From contig CACZSC010000047.1 in the NCBI GenBank assembly GCA_902783755.1, positions 1 through 10,557 of the forward strand: a DNA stretch of 10,557 nucleotides, written 5' to 3'. Shown in pieces: positions 1 to 6,711 of this stretch (its first letter is position 1; the number at the start of each line of letters is the position of its first letter). This DNA is from an uncultured Ruminococcus sp. GTDB lineage: Bacteria; Bacillota; Clostridia; Oscillospirales; CAG-272. The notes beneath the pieces were generated by a model. The model saw nothing but the letters and a program-made list of their open reading frames with translations, did not search any database and had not been told where the DNA came from. The translations under genes and the position numbers were made by a program.

Positions 1-261
1 GTCCAGACTTCCCGGATAGCTGACCGGATACAGCTCTGGAAACAGGCAGTGCTGCAGGAGCAGTATGACATCTGCCATGTCCACTTTGCCGTCACCGGTG
101 AGATCTCCGGCGATTCGGACAGAAGAGTACGGAGGATCATCCGGATCTATGCTGATCGGAGGAGTGCTCACATCCGAGCCTGCGGCAGGTGCGTATATCC
201 CAAGCAGTATCGTAATCAGAAGCAGTATCGAGGCCGCTTTTATCATTGATCTGTGTTTCAT
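1..261 (-). CDS. Secreted dockerin protein, N-terminal fragment (cut by window edge)
   Basis: This is an 87-residue N-terminal fragment that runs off the left edge without a stop. It begins with a clear signal peptide (MKHRSMIKAASILLLITIL, then a small-residue APAAGS region near residues 24-29). A Ser/Pro/Asp-rich linker follows, then from about residue 51 the first half of a type I dockerin: GDLTGDGKVDMADV, then LLLQHCLFPELYP. The layout of signal peptide, linker and dockerin matches the gene at 3887-5782, so the missing part is probably another phosphatase-like hydrolase with a LamG-like domain; that is inference. The start is supported by GGAG six bases upstream. Only 14 bases separate it from the stop of the 1148-residue gene, so the two are probably co-transcribed. 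The dockerin should dock the protein to a cohesin outside the cell. Confidence 0.85.
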   Translation of the reverse strand, partial: MKHRSMIKAASILLLITILLGIYAPAAGSDVSTPPISIDPDDPPYSSVRIAGDLTGDGKVDMADVILLLQHCLFPELYPVSYPGSLD

Positions 262-275
262 AGGATGCTCCAAAT

Positions 276-3200
276 TCAGTTTTCTGCCCTGTCGCCCTGA
301 TAATATGATTTCAGGTTGGCTATATCTTCGGCAGTAAGAGCCCGGTTGTATATGACAAGCTCGTCCATGACCGCGGGCATCGAGCATTTATAACTGCATG
401 TCCCGTCCTGACCGAAGGTCACAGTTCCAATTCCGTCGAAGGAAGCGTTGATGAGCATGTCTGAGATCTGGTATGTCACAGGAGTTTTGAAATCCAGGGA
501 CAGGCTAACGGTACCGGCATCCCTGTCGACTATGAATATCACCGGTACCCAGCCGTACAGAAAGTCATATGGAAGCCCGAAATCCGCATCCATCCGGTTG
601 GTGCCGTCTCCGAGATTGAATCTGAAATTGTTCGAGATGTATGAAAGTACGAATCCGGGGTTATAACCGCTGTCCCAGTTCTTGTTTGAAAAGACGCACG
701 GGTCGGAGGTCCTTTCCGTGATCCTGAGCCAGCATGACACTGAGAAGCTGCCTGAGCCGGGATTGTAATCTGTATATACGGCACCGTCTTCCACGTCAGC
801 TCCGTTCCCGTAGTATCCGTCGATGAAATACAGCTTTTCTTTCTGTTCGGGGCTGTGGTTTCCGGTCACGTCGGATACGTTCCCGTCAAGCGGGATGTAA
901 AGAGCGATGCTGTCTCTGTCTATGAAATCGAACAGGGTCCTGCCGGATCCGTCTGCCGGTGTCTCCTCTCCCTCGTGGGCATACCTGACCCGGATTCCGG
1001 ATTCGGGATCTTCGATTTCAACTCTTTCCGTAGCGTCGACACCCGGGAAGATGTTTCCGGGGATCTTCGCTGTATATGACTGGGGTCTTTCAAGGCCGAG
1101 GGCATAGAGGGTTATTGCCGCCACATCCCTGTTCTCGGCATCGTCCATGACTCCGTGAATGACTGATTTGCCGGCGACGGCGAGCATTATGTTCATTTCG
1201 TCGGTCGTCAGTCCGCCGTGGCCTCCCGTAGGCTTGTGACCGTGGTCGGCCGTCACGATTATGAGGGTATCCTCCATCATGCCTGTCTCGACCATCTTGT
1301 CATAGATACGCCCGATAAGGCCGTCTATGTGGGATATCTGATTAAAGTACTGCTGGCTTTTGTTGCCGTAGCTGTGGCCGGCTCCGTCCACCGAGTCGAA
1401 CTGGACGAACATGAGCTTCGGCTGATGGCTATCAAGGTATTCGACGATCTTGTCGGTCTCGGCATCGTCGCTTCCGGTATCCATGTATACGTTCAGCCCT
1501 GATTCTATCTCAGATCTGTTTATGACACTCCAGTTGTTGAACGATGCCAGCTCGCAGTCCGGATCAGCTTCCCTCACCACCCTGAAGATGCTGGGGAATG
1601 GGTCGTCCGACGGATACGGCTGCGAGGATGAGTTGGTGCATCCGTGGAATTCAGGCAATACACCATGAAGTATGGATCCCCAGTTCTGGCCGCTGATGGA
1701 AGGCGTCATGCACCGGGCGTAATAAGTCAGTGAGCCGTTTTCGAATATCCTGTCGAGGTTCGGAGTGGAGGCTTCTCTGAAGCCGTTTCCGCCTCCGTCC
1801 ACACCCAGGATCACTACATGCTTGTATATGTATCTGTCATTTATAGGATAGAGATCCGGGAATATGCTGTACTGCAGGAGGGCTATGACGTCTCCCATGT
1901 CATCCGAATTGTTGCTGTTGAAGTCGGCGCTTCCCGCATAGTCAACGGGATACAGATCCGGGAACAGCTGGTGCTGCAGGAGCAGGATCACGTCCTGTAT
2001 GTCGATGGCACCGTCATTCGTGATGTCCCCTGGGACCAGCGCATCCTGAGACTGTTCGGCCTCTACAAATCTTTCGGCGCGGTAATAGTCTCTCAGGTCC
2101 CCTATGTCTTCAGCCGTGAGGGCCCTGCCGAATATGATCAGCTCGTCCATGACAGCCGGGAGCTTTACGGGATATTTCCCGGTTCCGTCCTGACCGAAGA
2201 TTATGCCTCCGATACCATTGAAGGCATCTCCGGAAAAGTCCAGCGGATATGTAACCAGCGGACTGAAGTCGATGGAGATTCCGACGGTCGAATTGGATCT
2301 GTCCACGACGAAGATCACAGGCATCCAGCCGTTCAGAAAATCGTCGGGCAGACCGATGCCGTTCACGTCCATTCGGCTGCTGCCGTTGCCCAGGTTGAAC
2401 TTCATGTCATAGCCCCTGTATGAAATGATGAATCCCGGGTTCCTTCCGCTGTCCCAATCCTTGTTCGAGAAGAGGGACGGATCGTCAGCATAGGCAGTGA
2501 ATTTGACCCAGCATGATATGGAGAAGCTGTTCGTGCCGGGTCGGTAGTCCGTCACTATGGCTCCGTCCTCCACTCGGGCTCCCTGCCCGAAGTATCCGTC
2601 TACAAAATACAGCTTGTCCAGCTGGCTTGACGTGTAGGTGCCGATTTTGTCAGTGACGTCCCCGTCAAGTGGCATGTACATCAGCACATCGTTTTTGTTT
2701 ATGTAATCAAACAGGGTCACGCCGGATCCTTCGGCAGGGGTTTGATAGCCTTCGTGGGCGTATCTGACGACCGGAGGGAGCACATATTCCACTCTTTCCG
2801 TCGCCTCGACACCGGGAAAGAGGTTTCCCGGAATTTTTGCGGAATAGGTATCAGGCTGTTTGTCCTCAAGCCCAAGGGCATATAGCGTGATGGCCGCAAC
2901 GTCCCTGTTTTCGGCGTCTCCCATCTCACCGCTTATGACGGATTTTCCGGCACATGCGATCATGACAGTCATCTCGTCATCGCTGGTGCCGCCGTGGCCG
3001 CCTGTGACGGTGTGGCCGTGGTCAGCCGTCACAATGAGGAGGGTATCCTCCATCATCCCTGTTTCCACCATCTTGTCATAGATCTCGCCTATAAGGCCGT
3101 CGACGTGGGAGATCTGCGACAGATACTGTGTGCTGGTGTTGCCGTAACTGTGGCCGGCCCCATCGACAGAGTCGAACTGGACGAACATCAGCTTCGGCTG

Positions 3201-3722
3201 ATGGGAAGAAAGGTAATCGACGATCTTGCCGGTCTCTGTGTCGTCATCACCTGTATCCATGTATATGTCCAATCCGGCTTCGATTTCCGTGTTGTTGATC
3301 ACATACCAGTTATTGAAAGATGCGAGTTCGCATTCGGCATCGTTTTCCCTTACGATCCTGAAGATGCTTGGATACGGACTGTCAGAGGGGTACGGACCGC
3401 TGGATGAGTTGGTGCATGCGTGGAACTCCGGGAGGACTCCGTGAAGTATGGATCCCCAGTTCTGGCCGCTGATGGAAGGCGTCATGCACCTGGCGCTGTA
3501 TGTGACCGAACCGTCTGCAAATATCCTGTCCAGGTTGGGAGTGGAAGCGTTTTGGAAGAATTTTCCCCCACCGTCCACGCCAAGGATCACGACATGCTTA
3601 TATATGTACCTTTCTCCGCCGGGAGTTTCGTCCGCAGCAGTGACTGGCATAGGAGCGGTAGTGTTGAGGAGCATCAACAGCGCCATGACAGCTGAGGCAA
3701 GTATCCTAAGAGATCTTTTCAT
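276..3722 (-). CDS. Secreted bimodular alkaline-phosphatase-superfamily hydrolase with two LamG-like domains and a central dockerin
   Basis: This 1148-residue protein has a signal peptide (about residues 1-30), hydrolase unit A (about 40-310), LamG/concanavalin-like domain A (about 345-550), a type I dockerin (about 563-628: GDITNDGAIDIQDV and DFNSNNSDDMGDV), hydrolase unit B (about 630-900) and LamG-like domain B (about 937-1142). Both hydrolase units keep the metal-site pattern of the type I phosphodiesterase/nucleotide pyrophosphatase group of the alkaline phosphatase superfamily. By alignment these are D50, nucleophile S85, D187, H191, D234, H235 and H243 in A, and D642, S677, D779, H783, D826, H827 and H835 in B. 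A two-metal phosphoester or sulfoester hydrolase acting outside the cell is expected; the substrate is unknown. The protein looks like a fusion of two adjacent genes, the second unit keeping the dockerin that its single-unit relatives carry at the N terminus. The Shine-Dalgarno is weak, and the start rests on the signal peptide. Confidence 0.9.
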   Translation of the reverse strand: MKRSLRILASAVMALLMLLNTTAPMPVTAADETPGGERYIYKHVVILGVDGGGKFFQNASTPNLDRIFADGSVTYSARCMTPSISGQNWGSILHGVLPEFHACTNSSSGPYPSDSPYPSIFRIVRENDAECELASFNNWYVINNTEIEAGLDIYMDTGDDDTETGKIVDYLSSHQPKLMFVQFDSVDGAGHSYGNTSTQYLSQISHVDGLIGEIYDKMVETGMMEDTLLIVTADHGHTVTGGHGGTSDDEMTVMIACAGKSVISGEMGDAENRDVAAITLYALGLEDKQPDTYSAKIPGNLFPGVEATERVEYVLPPVVRYAHEGYQTPAEGSGVTLFDYINKNDVLMYMPLDGDVTDKIGTYTSSQLDKLYFVDGYFGQGARVEDGAIVTDYRPGTNSFSISCWVKFTAYADDPSLFSNKDWDSGRNPGFIISYRGYDMKFNLGNGSSRMDVNGIGLPDDFLNGWMPVIFVVDRSNSTVGISIDFSPLVTYPLDFSGDAFNGIGGIIFGQDGTGKYPVKLPAVMDELIIFGRALTAEDIGDLRDYYRAERFVEAEQSQDALVPGDITNDGAIDIQDVILLLQHQLFPDLYPVDYAGSADFNSNNSDDMGDVIALLQYSIFPDLYPINDRYIYKHVVILGVDGGGNGFREASTPNLDRIFENGSLTYYARCMTPSISGQNWGSILHGVLPEFHGCTNSSSQPYPSDDPFPSIFRVVREADPDCELASFNNWSVINRSEIESGLNVYMDTGSDDAETDKIVEYLDSHQPKLMFVQFDSVDGAGHSYGNKSQQYFNQISHIDGLIGRIYDKMVETGMMEDTLIIVTADHGHKPTGGHGGLTTDEMNIMLAVAGKSVIHGVMDDAENRDVAAITLYALGLERPQSYTAKIPGNIFPGVDATERVEIEDPESGIRVRYAHEGEETPADGSGRTLFDFIDRDSIALYIPLDGNVSDVTGNHSPEQKEKLYFIDGYYGNGADVEDGAVYTDYNPGSGSFSVSCWLRITERTSDPCVFSNKNWDSGYNPGFVLSYISNNFRFNLGDGTNRMDADFGLPYDFLYGWVPVIFIVDRDAGTVSLSLDFKTPVTYQISDMLINASFDGIGTVTFGQDGTCSYKCSMPAVMDELVIYNRALTAEDIANLKSYYQGDRAEN
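1666..1713 (-). repeat. Direct repeat copy 1: identical 48-base active-site block
   Basis: This block is identical to 3442-3489 and 5268-5315 and in the same orientation. It encodes the nucleophile region (C-MTPSISGQNWGSILH) of hydrolase unit B in the 1148-residue protein. It is part of the coding sequence, not a mobile element. Confidence 0.9.
3442..3489 (-). repeat. Direct repeat copy 2: identical 48-base active-site block
   Basis: Same 48 bases as 1666-1713 and 5268-5315, here in hydrolase unit A of the 1148-residue protein. It lies 1776 bases from copy 1, so recombination between the two would remove one hydrolase-LamG unit in frame (1776 is divisible by 3). Confidence 0.9.
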
Positions 3723-3769
3723 TTTCCGTTTGCCCGTCCTGTATATTTCAAGTTCACTTTCTATCCCCG

Positions 3770-3797
3770 ATTATATCATATTTTGAAGGAAATGCAA
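3770..3797 (-). promoter_or_regulatory. Promoter of the 1148-residue hydrolase gene (extended -10)
   Basis: Read on the minus strand there is an extended -10, TGATATAAT (TATAAT at 3770-3775), 47 bases upstream of the start codon. A weak -35 (TTGCAT, 3792-3797) lies 16 bases further up. The TGn extension and perfect TATAAT make this a credible vegetative promoter despite the poor -35. It lies just beyond the terminator of the upstream gene, so the gene appears to be an independent unit. Confidence 0.65.
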
Positions 3798-3803
3798 TTG
3801 CAT
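3792..3803. promoter_or_regulatory. Perfect 12-base palindrome ATGCAATTGCAT over the -35
   Basis: ATGCAATTGCAT equals its own reverse complement. It covers the -35 position of the promoter for the 1148-residue gene, a typical place for a dimeric regulator. A chance palindrome in an AT-rich spacer is the alternative; no second copy was seen in the window. Confidence 0.4.
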
Positions 3804-3831
3804 ATCCCCGGTGATTTTTCCGGGAAGGAGC

Positions 3832-3866
3832 AAAAAAGCGGGGAAACTGTGCCGTTTCTCCGCTTT
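3832..3866 (-). terminator. Intrinsic terminator of the 631-residue hydrolase gene
   Basis: On the minus strand a 13-base stem with one mismatch (AAAGCGGAGAAAC with GTTTCCCCGCTTT) and a 6-base loop is followed by six Ts (3837-3832). It begins 20 bases after the stop codon of the 3887-5782 gene, so it should end that transcript and separate it from the next gene. Confidence 0.85.
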
Positions 3867-3886
3867 GGAATGATATGGTATTGTGT

Positions 3887-5782
3887 TTATTTGGCCCTGA
3901 AGCCCTGATAGTACTCTCGCAGGTTTGCGATGTCGTCCGCTGTCAGAGCCCTGTTGTATATTATAAGCTCATCCATGACAGCCGGGAGCTTGACATTGTA
4001 GTGGCCCGTGCCGTCCTGGCCGAAGGTGATGCCCCCGACGCCGTCGAAGGAGTCGCTGGTAAGCTCCAGCGGATATGTCACAAGCGGGCGGAAGTCAAAG
4101 GAGATACCGAATGTGGCCTTGGATCTGTCCACGACGAAGATCACGGGCATCCAGCCATTCAGGAAATCAGAGGGCAAGCTTATGCCGCTAACATCCATTC
4201 GTCTGTTGCCGTTGCCCAGGTTGAACTTCATGTCATAGCCCCTGTATGAAACGATGAATCCCGGATTCAGGCCGCTATCCCAGTCCTTGGTCGAGAAGAG
4301 CGACGGGTCGTCTGCCTTGGCCGTGAATTTCACCCAGCAGGATATCGAGAAGCTCTTCGTGCCGGGATTGTAGTTCGTGGCGATGCCTCCGTCTTCCACC
4401 CGGGCTCCCTGGCCGTAGTATCCGTCTACAAAATACAGCTTGTCCAGCTGCCTTGAAGTGTATGTGCCGACTTTGTCAGTGATGTCGCCGTCAAGCGGCA
4501 TGTACATCACGATGTCGTTTCTGTTTATATAATCGAACAGGGTCTCTCCGGAGTCTTCTTCAGGAGTGTCCTCGCCCTCGTATACGTACCTCTGGATCGG
4601 CGGGGTCACGTATTCCACTCTGGGAGTGGCTTCGACTTCAGGGAAGAGGTTTCCCGGGACCTTAGCGGTGTAGGTGGCGGGCTGCTTGTCCTCAAGTCCC
4701 AGGGCGTAGAGCGTGATGGCAGCGACGTCCCTGTTCTCGGCGTCTCCCATGGTGCCCTTGACGACGGTCTTTCCGGCACAGGCCAGCATGATAGTCATCT
4801 CGTCTTTGCTGGAGCCGCCGTGGCCGCCGGAGGCGGTATGGCCGTGGTCAGCCGTGACGATGAGGAGGGTATCCTCCATCATCCCGGTTTCCACCATCTT
4901 GTCATAGATCTCGCCTATCAGTCCGTCGACGTGGGTGATCTGCGACATATACTGCGTGCTGTTGTTGCCGTAACTGTGTCCCGCGCCGTCTACCGAGTCG
5001 AACTGGACGAACATCAACTTCGGCTGATGGTTTGAGAGGTAATCCACAATCTTGCTGGTCTCGGTGTCGTCGTCGCCGGTATCCATATATACGTTGAGCC
5101 CGGCTTCGATCTCCGTATTGTTTATCACGCTCCAGTTGTTGAAGGACGCGAGCTCGCATTCCTCGTCATTTTCCCTTATGATCTTGAAGATGCTGGGATA
5201 CGGGCTGTCCGAGGGGTACGGGCCGCTGGATGAGTTGGTGCACCCGTGAAATTCCGGAAGGACACCGTGAAGTATGGATCCCCAGTTCTGGCCGCTGATG
5301 GAAGGCGTCATGCACTGGGCGTCATAGGTGACGGAACCGTCAGCAAATATCCTGTCCAGATTGGGAGTGGCAGTGTTCCTGAAGAAATTTCCTCCTCCGT
5401 CCACGCCCAGGATCACGACATGCTTGTATATGTATCTCCCTTCCTCTATCATCTTGATGGTGTAGATCTCGGGGAATATGCTGTACTGCAGGAGCGCGAT
5501 AACGTCCCCTATGTCATATGCGCTGTCATCGTTGAAATCATCGCTCCCCGGGTAGTCCAGGGGATATAGGTCGGGGAAAAGCCGGTTCTGCAGCAGCAGA
5601 ACGACGTCCTTTATGTCCACTTGACCGTCTCCTGTCAGGTCCCCCGAGACTCTCGACGTGGTCACGGCCGATGCGGCGGGCGTCGGTGAGACGACGGCAC
5701 CCGAAAGAGGCATGCTCACGTTGAGAAGCATGGCGAATATCATGACGATGGCAGTCAGAACTGCCGGTGATCTTCTTTTCAT
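3887..5782 (-). CDS. Secreted dockerin-bearing alkaline-phosphatase-superfamily hydrolase with LamG-like domain
   Basis: This 631-residue protein has a signal peptide (MKRRSPAVLTAIVMIFAMLL, to about residue 38), a type I dockerin (about 45-107: GDLTGDGQVDIKDV and DFNDDSAYDIGDV, each followed by LFP-x-LYP or IFP-x-IY), a hydrolase domain (about 118-390) and a LamG/concanavalin-like domain (about 424-626, ending in the family-typical DELIIYNRALTADDIANL). Aligned with nucleotide pyrophosphatase/phosphodiesterases, the metal and catalytic residues are D128, S163, D265, H269, D312, H313 and H321. A secreted metal-dependent phosphoester or sulfoester hydrolase is likely, with the dockerin for display and the LamG-like domain for glycan or surface binding; the substrate is not known. 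The frame stays open upstream to 6103, but those residues are unlike a secreted protein. The ATG at 5782 is preceded by GAGGA ten bases away and opens a proper signal peptide. Confidence 0.92.
   Translation of the reverse strand: MKRRSPAVLTAIVMIFAMLLNVSMPLSGAVVSPTPAASAVTTSRVSGDLTGDGQVDIKDVVLLLQNRLFPDLYPLDYPGSDDFNDDSAYDIGDVIALLQYSIFPEIYTIKMIEEGRYIYKHVVILGVDGGGNFFRNTATPNLDRIFADGSVTYDAQCMTPSISGQNWGSILHGVLPEFHGCTNSSSGPYPSDSPYPSIFKIIRENDEECELASFNNWSVINNTEIEAGLNVYMDTGDDDTETSKIVDYLSNHQPKLMFVQFDSVDGAGHSYGNNSTQYMSQITHVDGLIGEIYDKMVETGMMEDTLLIVTADHGHTASGGHGGSSKDEMTIMLACAGKTVVKGTMGDAENRDVAAITLYALGLEDKQPATYTAKVPGNLFPEVEATPRVEYVTPPIQRYVYEGEDTPEEDSGETLFDYINRNDIVMYMPLDGDITDKVGTYTSRQLDKLYFVDGYYGQGARVEDGGIATNYNPGTKSFSISCWVKFTAKADDPSLFSTKDWDSGLNPGFIVSYRGYDMKFNLGNGNRRMDVSGISLPSDFLNGWMPVIFVVDRSKATFGISFDFRPLVTYPLELTSDSFDGVGGITFGQDGTGHYNVKLPAVMDELIIYNRALTADDIANLREYYQGFRAK
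5268..5315 (-). repeat. Direct repeat copy 3: identical 48-base active-site block
   Basis: Same 48 bases as 1666-1713 and 3442-3489, here in the single hydrolase unit of the 631-residue protein. It covers the codons around the putative Ser nucleophile, S163. Confidence 0.9.
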
Positions 5783-5866
5783 CCCTTGTTCTTCCTCTAT
5801 CTGTATGTGTAGTATGTGTGAATTGCAGGATCGACGGCAGAAAACGCAGAGTGCCCTCCTGCCACG

Positions 5867-5889
5867 GATACCATGATACCATTTACCAT
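5867..5889 (-). repeat. Short tandem repeat ATGGTATC overlapping a promoter
   Basis: On the minus strand the sequence reads ATGGTAA, ATGGTATC, ATGGTATC: one 7-base variant and two perfect 8-base copies in a row. The array covers part of the spacer and the -10 of the promoter for the 631-residue hydrolase gene. It could be a regulator site or a chance repeat. Confidence 0.5.
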
Positions 5890-5901
5890 GATCCTTTTCA
5901 A
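5873..5901 (-). promoter_or_regulatory. Promoter of the 631-residue hydrolase gene
   Basis: On the minus strand TTGAAA (5896-5901) is followed after 17 bases by TATCAT (5873-5878), each 5 of 6 to consensus, with a TGn extension (TGGTATCAT). The predicted transcript start near 5866 gives a leader of about 84 bases. The rest of the roughly 290-base gap to the gene at 6073-6636 holds the tandem repeat, a possible second -10 (TATAAA at 5915-5920, no good -35), and the hairpin at 6030-6063. Confidence 0.6.
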
Positions 5902-6029
5902 GACTTTTGGATGTTTTATACGGGAGATGGAATAACCGGGCACATACGTTTAGTAAGAAAATGTTGAGGAAGATACGGCGTGGTGATATAGTTCTAGTCG
6001 GTATATTTTTGTATAAGCTGAGAACAGAA

Positions 6030-6074
6030 CATGGCATCACAGAGAACACTCTGCAATGCCATGCTTCTTTTTTT
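6030..6074. terminator. Long hairpin after the stalk-domain gene, possibly bidirectional terminator
   Basis: CATGGCAT (6030-6037) pairs with ATGCCATG (6056-6063), and inside it CAGAG (6040-6044) pairs with CTCTG (6049-6053) around a 4-base loop. On the plus strand a T-rich tract follows at 6065-6074. On the minus strand the hairpin starts 9 bases after the stop codon at 6073 and is followed by TTCTGTTCTC, a weaker U-tract. Its position fits terminating the 6073-6636 gene, though the stronger T-run faces the opposite strand. Confidence 0.7.
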
Positions 6075-6636
6075 ACTGGATTGCTGCTATCTTTTGCAGA
6101 CAACGCAGTGAAACCTGCGTATAATAGTTCAGTTCCTCGGCCGTTAGGTCTTTGTTCTTTATCTCATCCATTTTCTTAGTGTACTCTGAATATTTCTGGA
6201 GCATGGAAGCGTATTTTGTAAGCATAGAAACATCTGATGAGTTGTGGTTCTTCATAAACTCACAGTACTCGTCGATAAAGGCCTCATAGCTGTCGATGGC
6301 TTCCTTTATCTCCCCTCTGATCCCAGAAGCGCTGGCATTGTCGTTTGACTTGGTGCCGGGCTGACTGACAGTTGCCATCTTGAGATTGCTGTCATATCCT
6401 ACCTCGAGCCCGTATGCTTCGGCAAGCGCTCTCAGCGGACAGTATGTTGTGCCGTTGTAGGTGAAAGTCATCACGTCATTGCCTTTTACGTCCTTAGGGT
6501 GGAATTCCTGTCCATTAACGAGGATCTTGATCGACGGATCTACATTGATCGATACGAGCTGGCCAGCTGCGAAGCAGATTGCGGCAAGCATGGCAGCCAT
6601 TACGGCTATTATGAGAATTCTCCAGAATCTTTTCAT
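6073..6636 (-). CDS. Secreted or membrane-anchored protein with copper-amine-oxidase-N-like (stalk) domain
   Basis: This 187-residue protein has an N-terminal hydrophobic segment (about residues 5-24, MKRFWRILIIAVMAAMLAAI), either a signal peptide or an anchor. Residues about 28-92 resemble the copper amine oxidase N-terminal/stalk family (INVDPSIKILVNGQEF, then TYNGTTYCPLRALAEAYGLEVGYD). A Ser/Asn linker follows, then a charged helical C-terminal region (about 105-187; EAIDSYEAFIDEYCEFMKN, then YASMLQKYSEYTKKMDEI) that resembles a family of unknown function I recall as DUF6591; that name is from memory. The ATG at 6636 is chosen because GGAGG lies six bases upstream. An upstream TTG at 6657 would extend the frame by seven residues but has no such site. 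A surface-structural or envelope-stress role is a guess. The gene has its own promoter and an unusual leader. Confidence 0.85.
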   Translation of the reverse strand: MKRFWRILIIAVMAAMLAAICFAAGQLVSINVDPSIKILVNGQEFHPKDVKGNDVMTFTYNGTTYCPLRALAEAYGLEVGYDSNLKMATVSQPGTKSNDNASASGIRGEIKEAIDSYEAFIDEYCEFMKNHNSSDVSMLTKYASMLQKYSEYTKKMDEIKNKDLTAEELNYYTQVSLRCLQKIAAIQ

Positions 6637-6642
6637 TGCCTT

Positions 6643-6647
6643 CCTCC
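6643..6647 (-). promoter_or_regulatory. Ribosome binding site GGAGG that decides the start at 6636
   Basis: On the minus strand GGAGG is followed by AAGGCA and then ATG. It touches the T-tract of the terminator at 6648-6687, so any structure or pausing there would lie right beside translation initiation. Confidence 0.85.
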
Positions 6648-6687
6648 AAAAAAACAAAATTGTTGCAGGAACTTATGCCTGCAACAA
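6648..6687 (-). terminator. Strong intrinsic terminator in the leader of the stalk-domain gene
   Basis: On the minus strand a perfect 10-base stem (TTGTTGCAGG with CCTGCAACAA, 8-base loop) is followed by TTTTG and seven Ts (6659-6648). It lies downstream of the putative helix-turn-helix gene, so it can end that operon. It also lies between the -10 at 6689-6694 and the gene at 6636, so the gene is expressed either by read-through or from a transcript that begins with the hairpin. Confidence 0.85.
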
Positions 6688-6688
6688 G

Positions 6689-6697
6689 ATTATATCA
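6689..6697 (-). promoter_or_regulatory. Extended -10 promoter of the stalk-domain gene
   Basis: TGATATAAT on the minus strand (TATAAT at 6689-6694). No good -35 is present: the hexamer at the usual spacing is CAACAT, the edge of the dyad at 6712-6735. The predicted transcript start, near 6682, falls inside the first arm of the leader hairpin. Confidence 0.6.
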
Positions 6698-6711
6698 GAC
6701 CCCGGAAAACA

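Noticed and set aside
1818..2423. 201-codon plus-strand reading frame antisense to the bimodular hydrolase gene
   Set aside because: It mirrors the dockerin and LamG coding sequence on the other strand and has no ribosome binding site or promoter; similar antisense frames recur over each hydrolase unit.
2994..3407. 137-codon plus-strand reading frame
   Set aside because: Antisense shadow of the conserved hydrolase domain; related frames appear at the matching place in the other units, as expected from their shared sequence.
276..3722. Bimodular gene considered as an assembly duplication
   Set aside because: The two units differ throughout at the protein level and in their linkers, so one is not a copied piece of the other; long reads would still be a fair check.
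1666..5315. Long direct repeats considered as a CRISPR array or mobile element
   Set aside because: The repeats are about 1.8 kb apart, lie within homologous coding sequence, and have no spacers, terminal inverted repeats or transposase nearby.
5783..6103. N-terminal extension of the 631-residue hydrolase by 107 residues
   Set aside because: The extra residues are unlike any domain, precede a perfect signal peptide, and overlap the predicted promoter; the ATG at 5782 has a ribosome binding site.
6637..6657. TTG start giving seven extra residues on the stalk-domain protein
   Set aside because: The ribosome binding site GGAGG lies inside this extension and serves the ATG at 6636.
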